The notes under the pieces: model-generated
The model's input: the letters and a program-made list of their open reading frames with translations, nothing else
Databases searched by the model: none
What the model was told of the DNA's origin: nothing
In this document: piece by piece, positions 33,788-41,104 of the stretch
Numbering within the stretch: the first letter of the stretch is position 1
Layout of the letters: each line of letters begins with the position of its first letter
Made by a program: the position numbers and the translations under genes
NCBI GenBank assembly: GCA_051000755.1
Contig: JBPCNZ010000112.1
Location: forward strand, 1 to 42,246
DNA length: 42,246 bases
DNA from: JALZAH01 sp051000755
GTDB lineage: Bacteria; Actinomycetota; Acidimicrobiia; Acidimicrobiales; Palsa-688
Direction: 5' to 3'

Positions 33788-34264
33788 TCAGCGGTGCCGG
33801 GCGCCCAGACCCTTCAGGGCCTGGGTCACGAGTCGTCGGGTCCCCAGGCGGGCGACGGGGTCCAGGATGCCTCCCAGTCCGGCCGTGGCGACGCCGACGA
33901 CGTAGCGAACCAGGGTCCGATCGGCGCCGGCAGGCTCGAGTTGCCAGTCCTCCACCATCGACGCCAGACCGGGCGCCCCTGACTCCGTCAGGGTGAAGCT
34001 GAACCGGGTGTCCGGTTCCCACACCACGAATTTCTCCCTGACCGCCACCGGACCCACCCAGACCGTCCGGGTGGCCCCGACTCCCGTGGCTCGACCGTCG
34101 ACGCGGGCCCGGCGGATGCCCGGGCACCAGGCGGGCCACGATTCGTGATCGGCAAGGGTGGCGAACACGACATCGGCCCCGGCGTTCACCACCGTCTCGT
34201 CCTGGACCCGGATCGGTGCCCGGTCGATCCATTCGACGTCTCGTTCGATGAGCGAAAACGCCAC
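33788..34264 (-). CDS. SRPBCC (START/polyketide cyclase-like) family protein
   Basis: 158 residues forming one helix-grip domain: VNAGADVVFATLADHESWPAWCPGIRRARV, REKFVVWEPDTRFSFTLTE, VEDWQLEPAGADRTLVRYVVGV. Such proteins bind hydrophobic ligands or act as cyclases; nothing fixes a ligand here. The start is a GTG at 34264. It is divergent from the small membrane protein across a region with repeated GAACCG motifs. Confidence 0.82.
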   Translation of the reverse strand: MAFSLIERDVEWIDRAPIRVQDETVVNAGADVVFATLADHESWPAWCPGIRRARVDGRATGVGATRTVWVGPVAVREKFVVWEPDTRFSFTLTESGAPGLASMVEDWQLEPAGADRTLVRYVVGVATAGLGGILDPVARLGTRRLVTQALKGLGARHR

Positions 34265-34352
34265 GCCACTCTCCTCGGCTTGGTGACCGGACCGTCTCGG
34301 CGATGGCTCGGCGGGAAAGGAGCGACGCTAGCGCCCCTGCCCGCCCCCGATT

Positions 34353-34450
34353 GAACCGGGAGTCTCGGTTTTTCGCCAGAGCCCGAACCGGTTGTATCGC
34401 CATACGGCACCAACGGTTCACAAGCGGGAGAGAACCGGTACGAGCGGTTC
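34353..34450. promoter_or_regulatory. Cluster of five GAACCG/CGGTTC motifs
   Basis: GAACCG occurs at 34353, 34385 and 34432 and its complement CGGTTC at 34414 and 34445. Two pairs form dyads: 34385-34419 (GAACCGGTTG facing CAACGGTTC, with an inner GTAT/ATAC pairing) and 34432-34450 (7-base spacer). The cluster lies in the 252-base gap between the SRPBCC gene and the membrane protein gene, where an operator array would be expected. Confidence 0.5.
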
Positions 34451-34516
34451 ACAGGGGCACCGCGGGGGCACCACGCCACGGAAGGGCCTGGCCAGGACGG
34501 CCGGCGATCGGCCAGG

Positions 34517-34930
34517 ATGGAGCCCATGGCCCAGTGTCCGCACGGCTTCGCCCCCGACGACTGCCTGATCTGCGCCACACTCCGCTCGTCACCAGCTCAG
34601 CGGTCGGGCAATGGCCCCGCCGTGGCGGTCGCCGACCGCGGCGACCGGGAGGGTGGCCGGCGCCGGTCCTGGACCCACCACGACCCCGATCGCCCGGCGG
34701 AGGCGGTGACGGTGGTCGAGCCCGGACGCCCACCCCGGCGCCGGGCGGGGCGACCGCTGGCGGCGGCCCTCCTGGTCATCGTGGCGCTGATCGCGGTGGT
34801 GGCGGGATTCTGGTTGGTGGCCGGGGTTGTGTTCGCCCTGCTGCGCATCATCGAGGTCGTGGCCGTAGCTGTCGCCGCCGGATGGATCGGCTACCGGGTG
34901 GGACATTGGCGAGGCCGTCACGACCGCTGA
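34517..34930 (+). CDS. Small membrane protein with N-terminal zinc-ribbon-like motif
   Basis: About 137 residues (134 if the second ATG at 34526 is used). CPHGFAPDDCLIC near the start could bind a metal. A basic, Pro/Arg-rich middle follows, then two adjacent hydrophobic segments (LAAALLVIVALIAVVAGFWLVAGVVFALL and IIEVVAVAVAAGWIGYRVG). No known family recognised. The next gene begins 44 bases downstream. Confidence 0.65.
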   Translation: MEPMAQCPHGFAPDDCLICATLRSSPAQRSGNGPAVAVADRGDREGGRRRSWTHHDPDRPAEAVTVVEPGRPPRRRAGRPLAAALLVIVALIAVVAGFWLVAGVVFALLRIIEVVAVAVAAGWIGYRVGHWRGRHDR

Positions 34931-34973
34931 TCCTTCCCCCGACCTGGGTCTGCGTGCTCTTACCGCCCGCTCG

Positions 34974-35666
34974 GTGATCGCCTCGGTCCTGCTCGGCACC
35001 CACCCGCCGGTCCTGACGGTCAAGGCCCTGGTGAAGGTCGGCGATTTGTTCGGGATCGCCGAGGGCACCATCAGGGTGGCGCTGTCGAGGATGGCAGCCG
35101 ATGGGGAGCTGATCACCAACGACGGCCACTACCGCCTCGGACCGAGGTTGGCCGCCCGCCAGGGCAGCCAGGACCAGGGCCTGTGGCCGGAGGTCACCGA
35201 GTGGTCGGGCGGGTGGGAGATCGTCCTGGGCCCCGGGGGGGGTGGCGACCGCGAGACCCTGGGCGACCGCCTGGAAGGGTTGCACCTGGCCTGGGCGGGG
35301 GGGCGGACGTGGTTGCGGCCGGCCAACCTGATCCGGTCGTCGTCGACGCCATGGCCGGAGGGTTGCGTGCGCTTCGAGGGCCACCCGGCGATTGAAGGCG
35401 CCGACGATCGGGCTGTCGTCGAGTCACTGTGGGATCTGGAGGGCTGGCACCAACTCGGAGCAGAGCTGATCGGCGCTTACGACTCCGCCCGCGGCCCGGC
35501 CGAGCGGTTCGTGGTGGCGGCCGCCATCCTCCGCCAACTGCGCACCGACCCCCTCCTCCCCCCGGCCGTCACCGGTGACGCCTGGCCCGCTCCCGGCCTG
35601 CGTCGGGTCTACGAGGCGTTCAGCGACGAGATCCACGGCCTCATGGTGGCGTCGGTCCACCCGTAG
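34974..35666 (+). CDS. PaaX-family transcriptional regulator
   Basis: About 230 residues. SVLLGTHPPVLTVKALVKVGDLFGIAEGTIRVALSRMAADGELI is the winged helix-turn-helix of PaaX proteins, which repress phenylacetyl-CoA catabolism genes in the known cases. The C-terminal part (WDLEGWHQLGAELIGAY, FVVAAAILRQLRTDPLLP..WPAPGLRRVYEAF) matches the PaaX C-terminal domain. A start further upstream, for example the ATT at 34905, would complete the usual leading helix (LRALTARS); the GTG at 34974 is the first standard start. No paa genes are nearby. Confidence 0.78.
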   Translation: MIASVLLGTHPPVLTVKALVKVGDLFGIAEGTIRVALSRMAADGELITNDGHYRLGPRLAARQGSQDQGLWPEVTEWSGGWEIVLGPGGGGDRETLGDRLEGLHLAWAGGRTWLRPANLIRSSSTPWPEGCVRFEGHPAIEGADDRAVVESLWDLEGWHQLGAELIGAYDSARGPAERFVVAAAILRQLRTDPLLPPAVTGDAWPAPGLRRVYEAFSDEIHGLMVASVHP

Positions 35667-36084
35667 CCCCGCCGGCGGTGTGACCCGCGTCGCCGCCGGC
35701 GGGCTTGTCGAACCCGCGGAGGCGCTGGGAGCGAAGCAACTCCGTCCGCCGCCTGCGACCATCCAACCACTCGGCCAGGGCCGGCGCCACCACCAGGTCG
35801 CCGGGGTGAGCCACGGCGAGGAGGCGGGCGGCAAGATTGACGGTGCTCCCGAAGTAGTCGCCGTCCTGGGCCAGCACCGGTCCCCATGCGGCGGCGGCGC
35901 GCAACTCGATCCCGGCGGCAGCGACCATCGGGTCCCGCAGGATCCGCAGCGACACGTCGATCAGGGTGTCCGGCGTCGGAGCGGTGAACATCACCGCATC
36001 ACCGATGAACTTGACCACCCACGTCCTCGCTCCCCACCGACCAATTCTGACCCATGGGCCGGTCGGGCACGAACGCTCGTGGGC
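35641..36084 (-). pseudogene. Class III adenylate/guanylate cyclase, 5'-truncated fragment
   Basis: Only the second half of a cyclase catalytic domain is present: VVKFIGDAVMFTAPTPDTLID and GDYFGSTVNLAARLLAVAHPGDLVVAPA. The first half, with the first metal-binding Asp and the substrate loop, is missing; a TAG at 36085-36087 closes the frame upstream. The best internal start (GTG 36018) begins in the middle of the domain. It lies 12-15 bases beyond the sufC2 stop and overlaps the convergent PaaX gene by 26 bases. It should be inactive. The truncation marks a rearrangement point. Confidence 0.75.
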
Positions 36085-36098
36085 CTAGGCGGCGGAGC

Positions 36099-36908
36099 TC
36101 AGGACCGTGGATCGGCGAAGGGGTCGGCGTCGGGATCGGCGGCTTCCAGCGCCACCCGGGCCGAGGCCTCGTCGTCGGCTCCACCGGTCCACCGGGCATA
36201 GCCGGTCGTCTCCAGGTCGTCGGCCAGCTCGGGGCCGCCGCTTTCGACGATCCGGCCCCGCCACAGGACATGGACCCGATCAGGATGGAGCTCCCGGAGG
36301 AGCCGGGTGTAGTGGGTGATGGCCAGCACGCCGAGATCGATCTCCTTGGTGGCCGCCTCCACCCGGCGTGACACGGCCCGCAGGGCGTCCACGTCGAGGC
36401 CGGAGTCGATCTCGTCGAGTATGGCGATACGGGGAGCGAGCACGCCGAGCTGCACGGTCTCGTTGCGTTTGCGTTCGCCACCGGAGAGATCCACATTGAG
36501 AGGCCGGGACAGGAACCGCTCGTCGAAGCCGACCCTAAGGGCCTCCTCCACCGTCCGGGCCTCCACCTCGGAGCGGTCCCGCCCGGCGGCGACCAGGGCC
36601 TCCCCCAAGGTGTCGGCCAGGCTCACGCCAGGAACCTCGATCGGGTACTGCATGGCCAGGAACAATCCGGCCTGGGCCCGCTCCCAGGTGGGCAGATCCA
36701 GCAGGTCGACACCGTCGAGGGTGGCCCGCCCCCCGGTCACCGTGTAACCGGGCCGACCCATCAGCACGTGGGACAGGGTGCTCTTGCCCGAGCCGTTCGG
36801 TCCCATGACAGCGTGGACCTCGCCGCTGGAGACCTCCAAGTCGACGCCGTTGAGGATCTCCTGACCGCCGACCGTGGCCGCCAGGCCCTCGATGATGAGC
36901 TTGCTCAT
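36099..36908 (-). CDS. sufC: Fe-S cluster assembly ATPase SufC (copy 2)
   Basis: 269 residues: Walker A GPNGSGKST (36-44), FLAMQYPIEVPGVS, signature LSGGERKRNET, Walker B IAILDEIDSGLDVDALR, and THYTRLLRELHPDRVHVLWRGRIVESGGPELADDLE. This sequence is close to the usual actinobacterial SufC. A C-terminal tail of about 25 acidic residues is extra. ATG 36908 overlaps the Rieske stop (ATGA), so it is the last gene of the sufB operon. The LDEIDSGLD variant has Ile where copy 1 has Thr. Confidence 0.94.
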   Translation of the reverse strand: MSKLIIEGLAATVGGQEILNGVDLEVSSGEVHAVMGPNGSGKSTLSHVLMGRPGYTVTGGRATLDGVDLLDLPTWERAQAGLFLAMQYPIEVPGVSLADTLGEALVAAGRDRSEVEARTVEEALRVGFDERFLSRPLNVDLSGGERKRNETVQLGVLAPRIAILDEIDSGLDVDALRAVSRRVEAATKEIDLGVLAITHYTRLLRELHPDRVHVLWRGRIVESGGPELADDLETTGYARWTGGADDEASARVALEAADPDADPFADPRS

Positions 36909-37219
36909 GAGACCGTGACCACCACGTCGGCACCTTTGACGACCACGTCGTAGACCGGCACCGCGGTGGTGGCGGGCAGCGACTGCGGCGATCCGTCCTC
37001 GAGGGAGAAGGCGCTGCCGTGCTTCCAGCACTCGATCATGCGGTCCTCCTCGTCGATGTCGCCCTCGGAAAGGGAGACGTTGGCGTGGCTACAGCGGTCA
37101 CCGATGGCGTACACGTCGTCGCCGATGCGCACGATGCACACCGCGGTTGGCCCCGCCATGACCCGCACGGCGGTCCCGGGGACGATGTCGGCGAGGGGGA
37201 GCTGCACGGTCTCGCTCAC
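36905..37219 (-). CDS. Rieske-type ferredoxin of the SUF operon
   Basis: 104 residues, small soluble Rieske [2Fe-2S] protein. Ligands Cys43-x-His45 (DRCSHAN) and Cys64-x2-His67 (ECWKHGS) are both present. It is similar to the ferredoxin components of ring-hydroxylating dioxygenases, and in actinobacteria it commonly lies between sufD and sufC. The GTG start overlaps the sufD stop (GTGA) and its own stop overlaps the sufC2 start. A role as electron donor or Fe-S recipient in assembly is inferred from position. Confidence 0.9.
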   Translation of the reverse strand: MSETVQLPLADIVPGTAVRVMAGPTAVCIVRIGDDVYAIGDRCSHANVSLSEGDIDEEDRMIECWKHGSAFSLEDGSPQSLPATTAVPVYDVVVKGADVVVTVS

Positions 37220-38556
37220 AGGTCGGCGCCAGCTGCCACCAGACCGGCCTCCACCTCCTCTGCGGCGTTGAGCTTGGCCGCGACGGCGTTGCGGAGCCAG
37301 GCACCGATCCCGGCTACGGGCAGAGTGACGAAGATCTCGTCGAGGAACCCCAAGGCGATGAGGCGCTCGGCCACGTCGGTCGGCACCCCCCGGCTCTCCA
37401 GGTAGAACCGCTGGTCGGCGGCGATGGGACCGACCGCGGAGGCGTGACTGCAGCGGACGTCGTTGTCCTCGATCTCCAGGTTCGGCACCGACTCGGCGTG
37501 GGCCCCCTCATGGAGCACCAGGTTCCGGTTGGTCTGCAGGGCGTTGGTCCCCGCCGCGCCCTTCTCGACCCGGATGAGTCCGGTGTAGACCGACCTCGAC
37601 CGGTTGGCCACCGCCCCCTTGTACACCAGGTCCGAGGACGCCCGGGGCGCCCGGTGGTCCTGGACCGTCCGGAAGTCGTGCATCTGGTGGTCGGCCCCGA
37701 AGTAGGCGGCGAGGAGGCGGGTGGTGCCCCCCTGGCCGGTCAACGCCGAGTCGGTCCGCAGGCGTGCGTAGTCACCGCCCAGGGCCACCGCCGTCGACGT
37801 CAGGGTGGCGTCCCGGCCCACCCGGCTGGCCTGCAGGCCGATCTGCCAGCACTCGGTGCCGAGCAGCTGGACGTGCACGTACCGCAGGTTGGCGGCGTCG
37901 GCCACGTCGAGCTCGGTGACGGGCACGGTCAGGACCGGGCCGGTGGCGCCATCAGCCGAAGCCATGACCTCGAGCACCGTGGCCTCGGCCTGGGACCCGA
38001 TCTCGACCACGGTGCGGGGAAAGGTCGCCGTACCGGCGCCGGTCTGCACGTGCACGATCACGATCGGGGTGTCCACGACGGTGCGGGGGGCGACCCGGAT
38101 CCGCAGCGGTGATGGGGCCAGGGCGGCGCTGAGGGCCACGAACGGGTCCGGCTCCCCGCTGAGGGTCCCAACCGCGTCCGCCTCGGTGGTGCTCAGGTCG
38201 GTCAACTCCACACCGGCCGGCAACGTCGGGATCTCCGTGACCCACCCGTCCACGGTGACGATGACGGCGGCCGCCGCCGCGCCGAGCATCCCCGCCACCT
38301 CCGCCGGCAGGGTGACCGGCGACTGGGGGCCGGTCGTGACCGGCCGGTAGCGGTCGAGCTCGAGATCCTCGACCCGGCTGTAACGCCACTCCTCAGCACT
38401 GTCGGTGGGCAGGTCTGCGGCCTCGAACCTCTGCAGGGCTGCCTGACGCCGGGTGCGTACCTCTTCCGCCCCGGGCAGGGCGGCGACGACATCAGCAGTG
38501 AAGGCGGACAGAGGGGACTCCCGGCTCGACGACGGTTGGGTGGACCAATCGGACAG
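37216..38556 (-). CDS. sufD: Fe-S cluster assembly protein SufD, start codon unclear
   Basis: Scaffold partner of SufB and SufC. The C-terminal core is unmistakable (YFGADHQMHDFRTVQDHRAPRASSDLVYKGAV, EIEDNDVRCSHASAVGPI). The N-terminal domain is also in this frame (PLSAFTADVVAALPGAEEVRTRRQAALQRFEA, PTDSAEEWRYSRVEDLELDRYRP). But between the in-frame TGA (38596-38598) and a GTG at 38298, which would delete that domain, there is no ATG, GTG or TTG. A CTG at 38554-38556 (MSDWSTQ) would give 446 residues, the usual size. So either CTG is used or an indel hides the start. Confidence 0.85.
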   Translation of the reverse strand: MSDWSTQPSSSRESPLSAFTADVVAALPGAEEVRTRRQAALQRFEAADLPTDSAEEWRYSRVEDLELDRYRPVTTGPQSPVTLPAEVAGMLGAAAAAVIVTVDGWVTEIPTLPAGVELTDLSTTEADAVGTLSGEPDPFVALSAALAPSPLRIRVAPRTVVDTPIVIVHVQTGAGTATFPRTVVEIGSQAEATVLEVMASADGATGPVLTVPVTELDVADAANLRYVHVQLLGTECWQIGLQASRVGRDATLTSTAVALGGDYARLRTDSALTGQGGTTRLLAAYFGADHQMHDFRTVQDHRAPRASSDLVYKGAVANRSRSVYTGLIRVEKGAAGTNALQTNRNLVLHEGAHAESVPNLEIEDNDVRCSHASAVGPIAADQRFYLESRGVPTDVAERLIALGFLDEIFVTLPVAGIGAWLRNAVAAKLNAAEEVEAGLVAAGADL

Positions 38557-38595
38557 TCTACGGGCGGCCCGGCGTTGGCGGCCAAGCCCGACGGA

Positions 38596-39105
38596 TCACG
38601 ATCCTTCTTCGCCCTCATCCTTCTTCGGGGAATCGTCCTTCGGCAGGTCGAGCACGACCCGGCCGTGATCATTGGGGTCGTAGCGGACCGGGACCGTCCC
38701 CCCGACCCTGACCGACGAGCGGGCGGACGGGGACGGGAACGCCGTCCGCGTCGTCACCTCGAATGCCTCGCCGCCGTCGGTGGTGATGGCCAGCACAAGC
38801 CGGCTGCGCGTGACCGGTCCGACCGTGCGCTCGTCGACCACCGACACGACCTTGGCATCGGCCCTGGTCCCGGTCCGGAGCAACTCGGGACCCTTCGACT
38901 CGGGCTCCGCCGGCTTGGGCGACGGTACGGGCGTAGGCGTCGATGCCGCCGGCTGCGCTTTGCGCTCCCGGGGCCGGCGGGGGTTGGGAGGCTGGGGCCG
39001 GGGCCGGCCTTGAGAGGGACCAACCGGACGTTGGGTCTGCATAGCCAGGCTGAGGCCGGCTACGGCGATCACGAGCACGACAGCGAGGGCCACCGCGGCG
39101 GTCAT
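38596..39105 (-). CDS. Single-pass membrane protein with DUF3592-like domain
   Basis: 169 residues. One N-terminal membrane helix (AAVALAVVLVIAVAGLSLAM), a Pro/Arg-rich linker (about 24-70) and a small beta domain (ADAKVVSVVDERTVGPVTRSRLVLAI..VGGTVPVRYDPNDHGRVVLDLP) that resembles DUF3592. The topology predicts the domain outside or inside depending on the anchor; positive charges after the helix favour an inside C-terminus. It lies inside the SUF operon between the Cys4 protein and sufD, where no such gene is described for model systems. Confidence 0.75.
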   Translation of the reverse strand: MTAAVALAVVLVIAVAGLSLAMQTQRPVGPSQGRPRPQPPNPRRPRERKAQPAASTPTPVPSPKPAEPESKGPELLRTGTRADAKVVSVVDERTVGPVTRSRLVLAITTDGGEAFEVTTRTAFPSPSARSSVRVGGTVPVRYDPNDHGRVVLDLPKDDSPKKDEGEEGS

Positions 39106-39178
39106 GGCCGAATGTTACCGGTCGCTTGTCCCATCAGGTGCCCGGGGTGCCACCTGCGGGACCTCGACGGGAGGCGGG

Positions 39179-39544
39179 TCAGCGCCGCCACGGCGGCGAG
39201 CGCCGCAACTTCTGCCACCACGGCTCACGTGCCGCGGCCACCGCCTCGGCCCGACGTCGGCGGGTCTCCTCCGCCACGATCTCCGAGCCGGCGGCGTTGA
39301 TGACCTCATCGGCGGTGACGAGCAGATCGGCGGCACCGGCTCCGAACTCGCCGTCGTCGCCGGAGCCGGGGCCGCCGAGGAGGTCGGCCCGGGTGAAGCC
39401 GGCATCCCCGATCCGCTTGGTGTAGCGGGGGCAGTGCTCCGGGCACCGCCAAGGTGCCTCCGGGGCCAAGTCGAGGGCGCAGAACCGGGCCACGTCCCCC
39501 GACCGGTAGGTCCGGGTCTGGAAGTACTTGCAATCGTCCCGCAT
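39179..39544 (-). CDS. Cys4 protein encoded between sufB and sufD
   Basis: 121 residues from ATG 39544. The first 45 residues hold four cysteines, C5-x16-C22-x11-C34-x3-C38 (CKYF..FCALDL..RCPEHCPRY), able to bind an Fe-S cluster or zinc. The remainder is charged and helical (LLVTADEVINAAGSEIVAEETRRRRAEAVAAAREPWW), with no membrane segment. Homologous short Cys-rich starts occur in other actinobacteria as far as I recall, but I know of no function. Its place in the SUF operon suggests an accessory or client. A hairpin covers the start region. Confidence 0.72.
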   Translation of the reverse strand: MRDDCKYFQTRTYRSGDVARFCALDLAPEAPWRCPEHCPRYTKRIGDAGFTRADLLGGPGSGDDGEFGAGAADLLVTADEVINAAGSEIVAEETRRRRAEAVAAAREPWWQKLRRSPPWRR

Positions 39545-39545
39545 C

Positions 39546-39564
39546 GGCACCGTTCCATGGTGCC
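39546..39564 (-). promoter_or_regulatory. Hairpin just upstream of the Cys4 gene start
   Basis: GGCACC (39559-39564 read on the minus strand) pairs with GGTGCC (39546-39551), a 6-bp stem with a 7-base loop ending one base before the ATG. It lies in the 47-base gap after sufB and could limit translation of the downstream gene or stabilise the sufB mRNA end. Confidence 0.4.
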
Positions 39565-39591
39565 ATCCCGGGCGGGCCAACCGCGGCCCGA

Positions 39592-40992
39592 TCAGCCGAT
39601 CGAGCCCTCCATCTGCAACTCGATGAGACGGCTCCACTCGACGGCGTACTCCATGGGCAGCGTCCGGGTCACCGGCTCGATGAAGCCGTTGACGATCATG
39701 CTCATGGCCTGCTGCTCGGAGAGGCCCCTGCTCATCAGGTAGAAGAGCTGATCGTCGCCCACCTTGGACACCGTGGCCTCGTGACCGACCTCGGCGTCCT
39801 GCTCCCCCACCTCGATGTAGGGGTACGTGTCGCTGCGGGAGGTGTCGTCAAGGAGGAGGGCATCGCAACGCACGAAACTCTTCGACTTGCGGGCCCCCTC
39901 CTCGAAGCGGACCAGACCACGGTAGGAGGTCCGTCCCGCGTCCTTTGAGATCGACTTGGAGATGATCGTCGACGAGGTCTCCGGGGCGGCGTGGACCATC
40001 TTGGCCCCCGCGTCCTGGTGCTGGCCGGCGCCGGCGTAGGCCACCGAGAGCACCTCACCCGAGGCCTTGGGGCCCATCAGGTACACGGCCGGGTACTTCA
40101 TGGTCAGGCGGCTGCCGATGTTGCCGTCGATCCACTCCATGTGGGCCTCGGCGTCGCAACGGGCCCGCTTGGTGACCAGGTTGTAGACGTTGTTGGACCA
40201 GTTCTGGATGGTGGTGTAGGTCACCCGACTCGACTTCTTGCAGATGATCTCCACCACCGCCGAGTGCAGGGAGTCGGAGGAGTACACCGGGGCCGAGCAG
40301 CCTTCGATGTAATGCACCTGGGCGCCCTCGTCGGCGATGATCAGCGTCCGCTCGAACTGGCCCATGTTTTCCGAGTTGATCCGGAAGTAGGCCTGCAGGG
40401 GCATCTCCACCTTCACCCCGGGGGGCACGTAGATGAAGCTGCCCCCCGACCAGGTGGCGGTGTTGAGTGAGGCGAACTTGTTGTCGTTGGCGGGGATGAC
40501 CGTGCCGAAGTACTGCTTGACCAGGTCGGGATACTCCCGCATGGCGGTGTCCATGTCGCAGAACAACACGCCCTGAGCTTCGAGATCCTCGCGGTTTCTG
40601 TGATACACGACCTCGGACTCGTACTGGGCGGTGACCCCGGCCAGGTACTTGCGCTCGGCCTCGGGGATGCCCAGCTTGTCGTAGGTGTCCTTGACCGACT
40701 GGGGAAGCTGATCCCAGGCGTTGACCTGCTTGTCGATGGGCTTGATGTAGTAGTAGATGTTGTCGAAGTCGATGCCCGACATGTCGCCGCCCCAAGCGGG
40801 CATGGGTCGCCGCTCGAAGTAGCGCAGGGCCTTGAGGCGCTTGTCGATCATCCAGTCCGGCTCGCCCTTCATCCAGGACATCTCCTTGACCGTCTCGGCC
40901 GAGATGCCCTTCTTGGGCTTGTAGACGTAGTAGTCCTCGGTGTCGCTCCAACCAAGCTTGTACCGACCGAGATCGAGTTCTGTGGTTGCCAT
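39592..40992 (-). CDS. sufB: Fe-S cluster assembly scaffold SufB
   Basis: 466 residues, the core scaffold of SufBCD on which clusters are built. Family landmarks: PAWGGDMSGIDFDNIYYYIKP, VIPANDNKFASLNTATWSGGSFIYVPPGVKVEMPLQ, EGAQVHYIEGCSAPVYSSDSLHSAVVEI, WSNNVYNLVTKRA, and FVRCDALLLDD with Cys376 in the position of the E. coli cluster-ligand Cys405. The ATG has a strong GGAGG 11 bases upstream. It is the first gene of a six-gene minus-strand operon. Confidence 0.97.
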   Translation of the reverse strand: MATTELDLGRYKLGWSDTEDYYVYKPKKGISAETVKEMSWMKGEPDWMIDKRLKALRYFERRPMPAWGGDMSGIDFDNIYYYIKPIDKQVNAWDQLPQSVKDTYDKLGIPEAERKYLAGVTAQYESEVVYHRNREDLEAQGVLFCDMDTAMREYPDLVKQYFGTVIPANDNKFASLNTATWSGGSFIYVPPGVKVEMPLQAYFRINSENMGQFERTLIIADEGAQVHYIEGCSAPVYSSDSLHSAVVEIICKKSSRVTYTTIQNWSNNVYNLVTKRARCDAEAHMEWIDGNIGSRLTMKYPAVYLMGPKASGEVLSVAYAGAGQHQDAGAKMVHAAPETSSTIISKSISKDAGRTSYRGLVRFEEGARKSKSFVRCDALLLDDTSRSDTYPYIEVGEQDAEVGHEATVSKVGDDQLFYLMSRGLSEQQAMSMIVNGFIEPVTRTLPMEYAVEWSRLIELQMEGSIG

Positions 40993-41104
40993 GATGGTGG
41001 TACCTCCGGTTGGGGACGCCCCGCTCCGGACCGAACAGCTTCCGGCGAGGTATTTCTCCTACGTCGATAGTAACAACGTTGGCCCGGCTAGGGGCCGGAA
41101 CCGT
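40993..41104 (-). promoter_or_regulatory. sufB upstream region
   Basis: TACTAT (minus strand, 41072-41067) fits the actinobacterial -10 TANNNT and would give a leader of roughly 70 bases with ACCGGAGG before the ATG. No clear -35 is seen. At 41081-41096 GGCCC pairs with GGGCC (6-base loop) directly after the patatin stop, a possible terminator for that gene. No iron box of the DtxR/IdeR type was found, and the sequence does not share the sufC1 dyad. Confidence 0.4.
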
